A program made the position numbers and the translations under genes. From positions 91,977,767 through 92,041,766 of the forward strand of contig CM023453.1 of the NCBI GenBank assembly GCA_013339765.2: a stretch of DNA of 64,000 nt, written 5' to 3'. The notes beneath the pieces are model-generated. The model made no database searches, was not told the DNA's origin, and saw nothing but the letters and a program-made list of their open reading frames with translations. This DNA comes from Haemaphysalis longicornis. Taxonomy: Eukaryota > Arthropoda > Arachnida > Ixodida > Ixodidae. How positions within the stretch are numbered: the stretch's first letter is position 1; every line of letters starts with the position of its first letter. Shown piece by piece: positions 23,446 through 34,249 of this stretch.

Positions 23446-25737
23446 TATTTCCAAACTCTTCGCTGCACATCGCCCAACGTGATATGGGTCTTCGCGTGAT
23501 AGAGAACGTTGATTAAACGTGGTAATAGGGTACTTCCCCGAACCTAGAGCGACCTAAAGCATACCAAATTACTCTTTATAACAAAACAACAGGAAAAATT
23601 GGCTTCGTATTCAATGAAAAAAAAGGAATTCAATTTAGAAAAAAAAAGTTGCATACAAAAATAGCGTAGACCTGCTGAGGCACGAACCCGAGGCCACATA
23701 GTGAGAACGGCGGGCTAGTTTTAGCAGAAGCTAAGTAGAATAGCATACGCAGTGACATGACACATGTAACGTGGTGTGCTTTGTAGCGAAGCGTTTGGAA
23801 ACACGCCAACCCCGGCATCCCTATCTTGGTTCGTTGTTATTTCCGACAGTTCCGTAGGGTTATCGGGCCTTTGCGTAGTTCAAGTGCCGCTGTGGAGCAA
23901 CGATACGCTGTTATCTGATGAAAGCGGTGGCGAATAAGGCGATTACAGACAGAAGATAATGGGAAAGTGTTAGCAGCTCTACAAACGCCCGTGGAAAGCG
24001 AATCACGAGAAGAGGAACTTCCGGGCGTCTCCTACACAGGGTTTCGTGCATGGTGCTTCGCTTTTTGCTCATAGCATTATCCTAACCACTGTCTCCTTCA
24101 CGCTCTCTTGCACGCTGTTCCGCAAAGGGCGCAACATTTTGTTGTTTGCGTTGAAGCTGACGCGAGCACTCGCTTTGTAACTCTGCTGGTTGCTATGCGA
24201 TGGGACGTCCTTAAAACTTGCGCTGCTCTCTTCCATGATTCACGCAGCGGTCTCCACCCGACTTAGCACTTTTAAGTCGTGATTCTGCACCTTTCAACCT
24301 AGTCCTACTAGCTCCACATTTCCCTCCTCTGCACGCCGTATCAGCCCAGATAGGTTCAAGACCCACTGAAGAAGTAAATTAACCATCACTAAAAAGATCG
24401 TATGCGAGTTACTATACTGGGGTCTAAGTAGATCAATAAACCAAATGAGAGGAATCGTCGGGGCAAAAACAAGTGCTCTATTTCCCAGCACAAAAGCTGT
24501 CAACCCGGGGGTCTTATTTAGGAGTAATGTTACCCCTGAACCGAAAACAAAACCACTGCAGCCATTCTCTAATAGGGTTGGATTGACCAAGGTGCGGAAC
24601 ACAACAATTCTAAATTGCCGCTCGCAGAATTTAAACATGCAGCATTAACCACTTCAGAACACTGCCGATGGAGAAATCAGGCGCAGTATTATTATACACT
24701 GGGGTGCATCGCGTAAGCATTCTTCAATACTAAAAAAGAGGTTTTCTGCGTCGCTTATACGAATGGCATGCAATAAAATTCAATGCTAGATTCCGTGGCA
24801 GAACAGTGGAGTATTGCTGACCAACTTAAAAGAAAACTTAGCCGAGCTTACACCCATAAAGATTATAATGACGAGAGTAATGTGTAGGGGTAGCAAGCGA
24901 GCATAGTGAAGTATGGAACAAAATAATGAAGAGTGCATACAAGATCAATCGGAGTACGGGAACAACCGAAGAAATAGAGAGAGTGTCTACCAAGTAGTGA
25001 GCGAGAAGGATAGGATGGGATAAAATCAAATGGAAAGGCATGCAGGTAGGTTGTCCAGTTGTAGAACCAGGTTTGCTACCATAGAGAAGTGGGAGTGTTG
25101 GGGGATAGAACAGGGGGAAAGCGAAATGGAGAACGCAGAAAACCGTGTGGGGAGAGTTTGGAGTGGAAGGGGCGGGACATCTAGCAGATTGTAATAACGC
25201 CAAAACAAATATGGAAGCCAACTCTCCCAGACTCCCACCGTACTAAAAGGCAGGTTGAGTCCACTGAGAAGTATATACAGGATCCCTCCATTCTCCATTC
25301 ACCGATGACGCTGGGACTTAGATAGGCAGTTGTTGATGTTGTTACTGCTGCTGATGAAGAAGGAGAACAAGATGATCCTTAAGCTGAACCGAGGAAGTTA
25401 AAAAGCAGTCTAACGCAGATTCTTTCAAAGTGCCCTGGCAAGCCTCGTGTCGTTCATTTGTGCAATTTAGCGGGTTCAAATAAACTTTGCTTGTGAACGC
25501 CCAGTCTCTGAATGAGCTTTGCATAGGAAGCTTTGCCCAGTACACCTCGGGGACTGTGTGCTAGTCTATTGGCATGCAACGCTGTGCTAGGCTTCACAGT
25601 ACGCGCACAGATTTTTTTTGGTCGGCCCTCTAGTGCTTGGCACCGAAATAAGCTATCAGTCTTCCTTAGAAGGTAATAGCGGCACCGCGAATACCAAGTA
25701 AATATTCTGAGCATTTGAATTGACCAGCTAGTCGTAT
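23446..25737. other. About 2.3 kb without recognisable genes
   Basis: A minus-strand segment near 23660-23750 has a B-box-like GGGTTCGTGCC but no clear A box. The minus frame 24294-24638 (114 codons, hydrophobic) has no known motif and no splice context that I could establish. Confidence 0.35.

Positions 25738-25827
<90 letters not shown>
25738..25827 (+). repeat. (AATC)n microsatellite
   Basis: About 21 uninterrupted copies of the tetranucleotide. Confidence 0.97.
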
Positions 25828-26840
25828 CAGACTAGCCTTTCTGTGGGGTCACTCCTGAAGTATTATTATATGGCAGATATTTAAGGCTTTCTGAGGCAAG
25901 TAGGGTGAATAAGTCAGCAGCTTACACCACGTTTTGTTTTCAAACTCAAACGCCATGTCTTTACAAGCACGCATTCTAAAAAATCATAACTTTAGTGGAC
26001 ATTGTGATAGATTGCATGCGAGCCGACATGGTTTAATGAACGTGAAGTAACGCACACTGCTTTACTAATCCACAAGTAGGGAGGAAAATAAAATAGCTTT
26101 ATTAAAAAATATCTATAAATAAGTGTTGTAGGACCTTTTTAGACACGTGGGTACTACCCATGCTACCCACGCATGCCTATGAGGTGCGTAGTGTCACACG
26201 TTAAAGACAGACAGACATTTCTCGGGAGAGTCCCCTAAAAATCAGTCATCGTTAAAAATTCATTGCCACAAGGCACCATTCTCTCTAATTACGGCTGGGA
26301 GTCTTCCCCTACACATCACGTATATAAACCAAGTTCGAAAGTAACTGCACTGCTCGGTACTTCAGTTACGCGAATCATCATTTTTGACCACTTGAAAACA
26401 ACTCGTTCATGCAAGCAGCAAAACTCCTCTTTGAAAAAAGACACATTTTCATTTAGCCTATCCGACCTCAAATTGTGTGTCGCTTTCACTCTTTACAGCT
26501 GTTGACAAAATGAAACTTCGTTTACATCCGGAGGGATATTGGAAGCCACTGTGTTTGGTAACTCTCGCGCTTATTTCCACACTCCTTCACTGATACACAT
26601 CCTCATATATCCCTTATCTGGGCGATGATACCTGAAACGACGACTCACATGCCGTTTTGCCATCGTGTCGTATCAGCGGCAGCTGAAGTAGCTTTGTTAC
26701 GCCGGCAGACCCCTTCCAGCGTTTGATATCCGAGCATTGCCTTCTTGTGCAGTAACTTCGGCACAAGCAGTGCTTGGGCTGCCGAGATCACTGCAAATAT
26801 TCGGCAATATATTCCAATGGGTCGCACTGCAAGTGCAACA
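25828..26840. other. No recognisable gene
   Basis: Nothing recognised on either strand. Confidence 0.35.
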
Positions 26841-27120
26841 ATGTATGTATGTATGTATGTATGTATGTATGTATGTATGTATGTATGTATGGATGGATGG
26901 ATGGATGGATGGATGGATGGATGGATGGATGGATGGACGGACGGACTGGACGGATGGAGGATGGATGGATGGATGGATGGATGGATGGATGGATGGATGG
27001 ATGGATGGATGGACGGACGGACGGACGACTGGATGATGGATGGACTGGATGGATGGATGGATGGGATGATGGATGGATGGATGGATGGATGGATGGATGG
27101 ATGGATGGATGGATGGATGT
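26841..27120. repeat. Compound microsatellite (ATGT)n then (ATGG)n
   Basis: About 12 ATGT units (26841-26888) run into about 55 ATGG/ACGG units. Seen from the minus strand it is the (CCAT)n then (ACAT)n tail of the adjacent SINE. The long open frames here (YVCM, WMDG or HPSI repeats) are artefacts of the repeat and not genes. Confidence 0.95.
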
Positions 27121-27257
27121 ATTGGGCGCCGAAATCTCCGTACGCGGATGTTTTCACTTTCACCTCCAACTAAACAGCGGCCCTCGCGGCCGGGAATCGA
27201 ACCCGCAGGCTTCGGCTCCAAAGCCAAACACCTTTGCCACTGAACCACCGCGGCGGT
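27121..27257 (-). mobile_element. tRNA-derived SINE
   Basis: On the minus strand the 5' part contains TGGTTCAGTGG, matching the pol III A box consensus, and 45 bases further GGTTCGATTCC, a perfect B box. The tRNA-like head is followed by about 60 bp of body (GGAGGTGAAAGTGAAAAC, GGAGATTTCGGCGCCCAATA) and the CCAT microsatellite tail. The head cannot fold as a complete functional tRNA. Tick tRNA-derived SINEs such as Ruka are the obvious comparison, but I cannot confirm identity. Confidence 0.8.
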
Positions 27258-28539
27258 TTGTTAACGTCCAGTTGCGTTAACTAATACTCGCTCCTTTGAA
27301 CGCCAGACTTCCAAAGCATTTACATCGAAGCATGGGCATCGATGTTCAAACGCATAAACCATTAAGTACAAAGCGAGCAATCGGAAGCACAAGGTTTCGT
27401 TTCTTGCTTCAAGGTTAACTGCGTCACTGTGAATTTTTCTCTCACAGGAAAAGTCGTAGATCTCTATGCCTCGTGAAACGCTTGAGGTATACAGAAAATA
27501 GCTGTGAGGTACACAACATAGCACAGAAGATAGGAGGGATCGGTGAGCCGGGGATAACGTGCCCGGAAATGAACCAGCCGAGGTAGATAAAGGTTTGAGA
27601 GGGCTCTGATAAAGGGCGACGCGGCGCCCGTCTGCTCAGGGAAACGGTACTACAGGAGCTCGGGAGGTGAATCTGCCTACGGGGCGGAAGGCTCCTGGTG
27701 ATGGCAAGTGAGAGGAACGAGCTCCTGCAGGTGGGCTCGAGGGGGCTGATCAAGTGGTGACAGGTGTGGTTGCAAAAATCAACGCAAGTGCAACTAAAGA
27801 TCAACGGGACGCCACACTAGACTTTCGCCGTCACATTTTTACAAATTTCTGACACTCCCCAGTAATTCTTATTTTGTTGCCCCCCCTTACACCATGCCCC
27901 ATAGCTTGTACCTCTGTCCATGCTATTGATAAATCATCTAAATGTTCGTCGCCTGGCTATTTGGTTAATGAAATAACGAGCAAGCAACTAGGGGCTTTCA
28001 AGTTATAGCAGCGCGTTTCCTTCCGAGCACTCGTAACAAGTAAGTGGCCTGTCTGCCTTTTGCTGATGTGGAACAGGAGAACTGGGCACATAAAGCATGG
28101 GCACCTGTTGAAAAAAAAATGGTAATAAACAGCTAATATTACATTCCAGATATCTTGATTTGTTTACCGTAAATGGAAACCACGTGGTGGTTTCGAAGAC
28201 CCGCAATAAAATACGATCCTGATGGGACTTTAAACATACGTGAGTACGCTCTGGGCTGTTGTTAAATTCATGCTGTCGTGCGAGCAAGAACTTGCGTGCT
28301 CCATTTTGCCTGTAAGGTCATCGCCGTGTACAACAACTGTTTGCAATTTGTAGGAAACGGGGTGCATGGCCACAATCGGTTATCGCCCTTTTACTTTTTC
28401 AGCGGCCTAGCTGAGGTTATCAATCGGCTTGTGCTGACTTTAGATTATCCATGGCCTTTTGCTTGACTTTTTAACGGTGGTGGTTGCCCAAGAGATTAGT
28501 TGGCACTGAGCAAAGCAACGCGGTTGTTTGGAGGTCACT
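27258..28539. other. No recognisable gene
   Basis: The minus frame 27442-27804 (120 codons) and smaller frames have no motif. Confidence 0.35.
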
Positions 28540-29646
28540 ACGCTCGTTCCGTTCGTTCAGCTGAAAGAGAAGTGTACGGTGTACACTGAACCCCTATATA
28601 TTACAGCCTTCATAGAATATGAGAAAGCCTTTGACTCGGTCGAAACCTCAGCAGTCATACAGGCATGACGGAACCATGGTGTAGACGAGCATTATGCAAG
28701 AATACTAGAGCATATTTATAATTGGTTCACAGCTGCCATCATCCTCCATAAGGAAAGCAGTAAAATACCTATAAAGAAGGGCGTCCGACAAGGCGACACA
28801 ATCTCCTTACTGTTATTCACAACATGTTTACAAGAAGTATTCAGAACAAGGGATTGGGAACAGGTGGGAGTAACGGTTAATGGAGGATATCTCAGCAACC
28901 TCAGATTTGCTGATGATGTTGCCTTGCTAAGTAACTCGGGGGACAAATTGCAAAGCATGCTTACCGCACTGGACAAAGAAAGTAGAAGCCTGGGACTGAA
29001 AATTAATATGACGAAAACTAAAGTAATGTTTAATAACCTCGGGACAGCACAGCGATTTCGGATAGGTGGCGAGGCAGTGCAAGTGGTATGCGAATATATC
29101 TACTCAGGCCAACATATGACCCCGGATTCCAACCATGAGGCAGAGATAATTACAAGGATAACAATGCGGAAGTGTATGACCCTGAAGAAAGTGTATGACA
29201 CCTGGATATTACCGGTACTCGCCACAAGGCAGAAACCTGGAGGCTCATTGTGAGGGTTCAACTTAAATTCAGGGCGACTCAGCCAGCAACGAAACGGAAG
29301 GTGATGGTGTAACATTAAGGGACAAGAATAGAGCGGAGTCGATCAGGGAAGAAACGCGTACTAAGGACATATTAGTAGAAAATAAAAAGAAATGCACGTG
29401 GGTAGGACATGTAATGTGAAGGCAAGATAACCATTGGTCATTAACGGTAACAGAGTGGATCCCTAGAGAAGGCAAGCGTGCCAGGGGGAGGGAAAGTTGA
29501 TTGGGCAGATGAAATCAAGAAGTTTGCGGGGATAACTTGGTCGCAGTTAGCACACAACCGGGATAATTGCAGATGTATTCGAGAGGCGCTTTCTCTGCAG
29601 TGGGCGTACATAGGCTGGCGATAATGAGATAATGATGACGCTCGTT
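28540..29646 (+). mobile_element. RTE-type LINE, 5' truncated, with 11-bp target-site duplication
   Basis: ACGCTCGTTCC stands at both 28540-28550 and 29636-29646 and frames the element, as expected of a target-site duplication. The 3' end is an ATAATGAGATAATGATG tail. The body encodes the second half of a reverse transcriptase and the C-terminus WVGHVM...TVTEWIPREGKR typical of RTE-like elements. It is 5' truncated at the start of the catalytic core. Confidence 0.85.
28600..29253 (+). pseudogene. RTE reverse transcriptase fragment
   Basis: The frame shows FIEYEKAFDSVE (first catalytic Asp block), a TGA at 28666, then IPIKKGVRQGDTIS, NLRFADDVALLS (catalytic Asp pair intact), LGLKINMTKTKVM and a degenerate YIYSGQHM. 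The GVRQGDTIS...RFADDVAL combination is characteristic of the RTE clade. The frame ends at 29253; the C-terminal part (WVGHVM, DNHWSLTVTEWIPREGKRAR) continues after frameshifts to about 29590. Confidence 0.85.
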
Positions 29647-29865
29647 CCACCCAGGGTATTGTTTATGCAGTACCACCAGAAACGGTTACGTAATCGCCAG
29701 TGTTACGTCTGGAGGTCAGTCGATGTGGGCAGTTATCGGTCGACCCAATTCCTTCAATAGAGCTGCGGATAAAGTAGGCCAAATTTTATCGCTGGCGATT
29801 GTAGCACGGCAAGTAGGTGCTAAAAGTAAACAAAAAGATGATAGTATACCTTACTTCGCGTGACT
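29647..29865. other. No recognisable gene
   Basis: Spacer between the RTE copy and the putative Gypsy LTR. Confidence 0.35.
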
Positions 29866-30261
29866 TTGGCTTGCCCTCTATCAGGGTTCGCAACCCTTCG
29901 GCCTTCACGTGTTGCAGCAATGCTTCGCCGCTGCCACTTTTCCGTCACCCGCGGTTGTCGAGGTAGGGAAAAGCCTGCTGCGCTGCTAGCAGAAATAACG
30001 GAATCGAGAATGATACCGTGAATATATACATAGTAAGAGGAAAGCAGACTGGAACAAGGGAATGGTAATTCCAAGGCACGCCTCTTTACTCATCTCGCAG
30101 GGAACTCGGTGACTCGGCAGAACGAGCCCTACGATGATGATTATCCACAAATGATGATTATAATGGGTATGTGCAGGTGAGAGATTGGTCCCACTAGCGA
30201 ATAGCTATTAAATCATTCCATCTGTCCTCTTACGCAACCAAGACACCAATAAATGCTCACA
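29866..30261 (-). mobile_element. Putative 3' LTR of the Gypsy element (outer end not defined)
   Basis: After the pol stop the minus strand has a purine run GCGAGGGGGAAAA (polypurine tract) immediately followed by TGTGAGC, where an LTR would begin (30261). Downstream in the same sense are a TATATATTC-like box and AGTAAA. The other LTR is missing, so the outer boundary is only a guess. Confidence 0.35.
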
Positions 30262-30299
30262 TTTTCCCCCTCGCCAGGAATCGGCCACCTTGACGCTTG

Positions 30300-31589
30300 C
30301 TAAAGGGTACGCTGTTTAAAACGCTTCATGATAGAAACATGAACGACTTCACTTCCACGTCTGCGACGGTCGTTGGGGGCAACTGCAGGAGACACTCTAT
30401 AGTTTACAGGTGAAGTTTGCGCAGTGACGGTGTACGGACCAATATAGCGGTGCAGAAACTTCTCTCACAGGCCCGGCGATCGTGTCGGGGTCCACAGAAG
30501 CACTTCTTCACCGGGACGAAAATTGATGTGCGGTGGTCGGCATCGTAATGGGCTTTTCGTTCTTGCTGCGTTGCTTCAGTGTGGAGGCGGGCTAGGTGTC
30601 GACAGTGGTTAATACGGGAGACCAACTGGTCAGAAACGGGGTAACGAGAGATACCGGTGCAGATAAGAAAGCGGTATCAATAAAGAAAGGGGGGGAATGG
30701 GCAGAAACCAGGAAAAATGGTGAGTAGCTAGTGGTATGCTGAATTTGTGTATTATAGGCGAAGGTTACAAACGGAAGAATTTGGTCCCAGTTGCTGTAGT
30801 CTGGTTAGACAGCTTGTCGGAGAGAGTTCAGTGAAAGTGTTCAGTGAGGCCGTTCGTCTCAGGATGATAGCTGCTGGTTGTTTTATGAGCCGTATTTGCC
30901 GCTTGAAGCACTTCTACCGAAATTTGGGACAAGAAGGCCTTGCCACGGTCGCTTAAAAGGACGCGAAGTGCACCATGGGGCAACATGATATTTTGCAGCA
31001 GAAAGACAGCGATTTCCTTGGCGCAGCCAGATGGTAGAGGGGCTGTCTTGGCGTACCTTGTTAGATGGTCGACTGCAGTGCGGTAGCCGTTTGTTGTGTT
31101 GGGAAGCGGGCCGTACAGGTTCCGGGCCACACAGCGTACAGGAAGCAGGCCACAGTTTCCAAGGGCGCCAAAAGACAAGGTGCCGGCTGTAGCAAGCCGG
31201 CAGGTGGAGTCGTAGCGCGTTTTCGGTGCTGGCATTTGGTGCATGAAGAAACGTATTTTGCCACGCTTGTCGACATACCAGGCCAAACGAAGCGACAACG
31301 AATGCGGTCGTAGGTTTTGTCAAAACCGAGATGTCCTGTTGTCGGATAATCAGTGAAATGCCTCTAAAACAGCTGTGCGTAGCTCCCGATGTAGGACAGG
31401 GACCCACCTGTTGCCTGTAGGGTGGTGGCTTTAACGGTACAGAACCCTGTTTTCAAGCCGGAACTTCTGGAGTTGGCGACGTAACCGGCTCTTGGGAGGT
31501 CGCGAGGAGCCGTCCATCTGGTCGATTATTCTTCGACAAAAAATATCGTCGCGCTGTATCGCCGGGAGACTGATTTCATCAACCGTGGA
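30300..31589 (-). pseudogene. Gypsy integrase
   Basis: The integrase zinc-binding part shows CTKCQHRKR and PPAGLLQP. The core shows NLYGPLPNTTNGY, AVDHLTRYAKTAPL, VLLSDRGKAFLS (second catalytic Asp) and HPETNGLTEHF (catalytic Glu). The position of the first catalytic Asp, normally D-L-Y/F-G-P, is Asn. The C-terminal segment has LARLHTEATQQERKAHYDA and RRRRGSEVVHVSIMKRF, followed by a TAG at 30300-30302. Frameshifts separate the zinc, core and C-terminal pieces. Confidence 0.85.
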
Positions 31590-33155
31590 GTTAGCTATGG
31601 GCGCCAAGGGTAAAGCAGGCCTGCTTGCCGGCGAGAAGCAGACGGCCGATTGCGATAACGGACAGCGTAAGAGGGCATATGCATCTAAATGCTTTTTGCC
31701 GGACTTGTACGTGATGGTAAAATTGTGCTGCTGTAGACGAAGAACCTAACGGCCGAGGCGGCCGGACAGGTTCAGCAATGTCGACAACCAGCACAATGCG
31801 TGATGGTCAGTTACGACATTAAAATGTCGACCATACAAGTGTCGTATTTTCGCGCGTATAACCCGCCCCTGCATATAATCCGCAGCCCCACTTTCAGCCC
31901 GTCAGAAACAGAAAAAAAAAAAAACATCCTCGCCTATTGCCCGCAAATTTGGTACAGGAAAAGCTGCACCAAAGCTACTGCTCAAGCAACACATCGTATA
32001 CTATGTAGACAGAAAAGGCGTATATGTAGCAAATAGAATACACTGACTGCAAGGCGAAAGTCACAATTCACTGAGTGTCACTGCTCTCGCTAGAGTTTTC
32101 ACTTGAGCCGCAGTCTTCACTGTTGTACACAAAGTCATCTTCGTGGCACAACACGCAGAGCAGCTTCACGGCAAAACGCGCATTGCCGTGAAGCTGCCCT
32201 AAAGAAAAAACTCCGCGTATTATCCGACCCATACTTTGCCACTGAAATTTTCGCATTTCTCGGTGCGGGTTATACGCGCGAAAATACGGTAAGGGCGGAA
32301 CTTTTGGATGGCCCACACAACACCAAGGCATTCCTGCTCCGTGATTGTATAGTTTTGTTCTGCCGACGTCAGTGTGCGGCTGGCATAGGCGACCACTCGC
32401 TCCCTCTTGCACGAACCAAGTTGCAGCAAGACTTTGCAACAAGACTGCACCGATGCGTTGGCCACTGGCGTCCGTGTATAGAACCGTTGGTGCAGCGTCA
32501 TTGAAGTGGCAAAGCACAGGCCCCGACGTGAGTGAGTGCGTTTTTCAGAGCTTGATAAGCCGTGTCGCAATCTTCACTCCAAGTAAAAGCTGTGCCAGAA
32601 CACAAGAAGTTATTTAGAGGAGAAGCAACTGTTGCAAAATTTCGTATGAAGTGGCGGAAGTACGATGCTAGCCCGAGGATTCTGCGAAGGTCTTTCTGCT
32701 GTAGCGGGCGCGGAAAATTTAGCACGACCGAAATCTTGTCAGGGTCTGGCTGCATTCCTGTTTTGCTCACGATGTGCCCGAACACCTTTATCGATTTGCA
32801 AGCGAATGTGCACTTTTTTGTATTAATCTGGAGTCCGGCATTTGAGAGAAATGCCAGTGTCTCGTCGAGATGTTGGAGATGTCGCCCAAACGTGGTTGAA
32901 AAAACAACAATGTCGTCGAGGTAACAAACGCAAGTTTTCCATTTGAGGCCGTGGAGCACGGTATCAATCATGCGTTCAAATGTCGCGGGCGCATTACATA
33001 GCCCGAAAGGCATAACATTGAACTCGTGGCGAAGGCCGTCTTTTCTTTATCATCTTCGTGCATCGGGATTTGGCAATAACCGGAGCGTAAATCAAGGCTG
33101 GAGAAGAACTCCGCTCCTTGAAGGCTGTCCAGAGCGTCATCGATGCGGGGCATCG
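31590..33155 (-). pseudogene. Gypsy reverse transcriptase and RNase H, interrupted
   Basis: Visible in order on the minus strand: PRIDDALDSLQGAEFFSSLD and LRSGY (first catalytic Asp block), MPFGLCNAPATFERMID, CVCYLDDIVVFS (active-site YLDD intact), HIVSKTGMQPDPDKI, ILGLASYFRHFI, then RNase H with VLYTDASGQRIGAVLLQ and, after a frameshift near 32400, YASRTLTSAEQNYTITEQE. The sequence stops at KFRPY where the DNA element is inserted, resumes at YGRHFNVVTDHHALCWL, and runs to FTITYKSGKKHLDA. The first block is preceded by foreign LINE sequence. Confidence 0.9.
31841..32290. mobile_element. TA-target DNA element inserted in the Gypsy RNase H
   Basis: Left end CGTATTTTCGCGCGTATAAC (31843 on), right end reverse-complemented ACCGTATTTTCGCGCGTATA. 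The empty site can be inferred from the host frame: the Gypsy codons for F-R-P-Y-L-Y are split at a TA, and both flanks carry TA or its one-base variant. Inside, a minus-strand frame ends in an acidic tail (HEDDFVYNSEDCGSS) before a stop at 32068, which may be the last codons of a deleted transposase. It is thus a deletion derivative rather than an autonomous element. Confidence 0.8.
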
Positions 33156-33350
33156 GAGGAGGAGGAATAGACCTTATTGAAACCATAAAGGACTTCGGGT
33201 GATCAACCTGGGCTGGCCCCTACGTCCAGGGTCCCATTGGTCCTGCAGGCTTCATCCGTTAAGGATACCAGCTGGCGCTGACCCTCCGCGTCCGAGGCCC
33301 TGATGGCCGCCGCCCAGGGGTTGGGGTGGTCTCGCAGTCGTACAGCGTCA
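33156..33350 (-). mobile_element. LINE 3' end fragment
   Basis: Minus strand: a C-terminal peptide NPWAAAIRASDAEGQRQLV, a stop, a short UTR with CAATAAGGTCTATT and a (CCT)n tail at 33156-33171. LINE ORF2 proteins of the RNase H-bearing type commonly end in such a peptide. It abuts the truncated Gypsy reverse transcriptase. Confidence 0.65.
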
Positions 33351-33760
33351 CAAACTACTCACGAACCGCTAGCATCACGTCAATTAAATCTTCTCTTAAA
33401 CTCAGTGACCTTGCTTCTAGAAGGAAAATTACGCGCTTGTGCCTCTTTCATAAGATTTACTTTACTAACCCCATTCTAAAATAGGCTCTCATTTCTGCTC
33501 TATCCTACAACTCCGCACGAAACGATCACAGGTTCAAGGTAGGGGTTCCTAAGTGTCGCGCAAACCCCTACTTTCACTCGTTCATTCCCAAGACCTGCGA
33601 TGACTGGAACCACCTCCCCGCCTCCATCGCCAGCATTCCGGATCCTACATCATTCAAAACGGCTGTAACTAATATTGTATGAAATGTAACCACTCCTCTC
33701 TGTAACGCCTTCGGGCTTTGAGAGTATTTTAATAAATAAATAAAAAAATAAAACACATTC
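33351..33760 (+). mobile_element. CR1/L2-like LINE 3' end
   Basis: The plus frame from about 33376 reads SSLKLSDLASRRKITRLCLF, HKIYF, a stop, ALISALSYNSARNDHRFKVG, then YFHSFIPKTCDDWNHLPASI and DPTSFKTAV before a TGA near 33680. The F-I-P-x-T-x-x-D/E-W-N-x-L-P signature and following SFK are typical of CR1/L2-type ORF2 C-termini. The 3' end is an (AATA)n-like tail at 33729-33755. Everything upstream is missing. Confidence 0.75.
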
Positions 33761-34249
33761 GATAAGGTGACAGCTAACAAATTATTCAGGGTAGCTAAAT
33801 AATCTAATTCATTGGTAGTATCTATGTGCCTGTTGTAGGATTTTTCTGTTTTGTTACAAATATAAAAAATGTGCGCCATTGGTAATAAGCGCTGGTGTTT
33901 GAACGCGCCAGTACGCAGGCCTAAAGTTAAGGGTTCAAGGTTAGCGTGATGGGCGATTCCATAGCGACGATTGCGATTTCAACAAAAAAGGAAAGGGTTG
34001 AAAATTATATATCCCACCGTCATATCTCTTGGCGGTGGCCTTATGAATAGTCGCTAGGACAACATAAAGTCTGGGCGAGAAAGTAGGTGGTAAATCGTTG
34101 CCCCTTCATTTATTTTTCTAATGTCTCGTAATTGTTTGATCTTTGCTTTGCAATTGTGCCACGCGCGCCCTTGGGGAACAGCAGCATTTGAATTTTTGTT
34201 TTTTTACTGATTTGACTTTCGTTTTAAACTACTTAATGTTTTTTTGCTC
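33761..34249. other. No recognisable gene
   Basis: AT-rich, nothing recognised. Confidence 0.35.

Larger units (their letters stand above)
30300..33155 (-). mobile_element. Ty3/Gypsy retrotransposon pol region, decayed
   Basis: In minus-strand order: reverse transcriptase, RNase H, integrase and C-terminal tail. This RT-RH-IN order is that of Ty3/Gypsy. Protease, gag and the 5' LTR are absent; the upstream part ends where LINE sequences begin at about 33156. A TA-target element is inserted inside RNase H (31841-32290). Several frameshifts are present, and the first catalytic Asp of integrase is replaced by Asn, so this copy is dead. Confidence 0.9.

Noticed and set aside
24294..24638. Minus frame of 114 codons with hydrophobic segments, possible membrane protein
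   Set aside because: No recognisable family, no promoter or splice context, and codon pattern not convincing.
25738..25827. Regular direct repeat considered as a CRISPR-like array
   Set aside because: It is a plain (AATC)n microsatellite with no spacers.
26645..27280. Long open frames of repeated YVCM, WMDG or HPSI residues on both strands
   Set aside because: They are produced by translating the (ATGT)n and (ATGG)n microsatellite in any frame; there is no gene.
32103..32504. Plus-strand frames of 90-133 codons
   Set aside because: They are the reverse-strand shadow of the Gypsy RNase H and the inserted DNA element.
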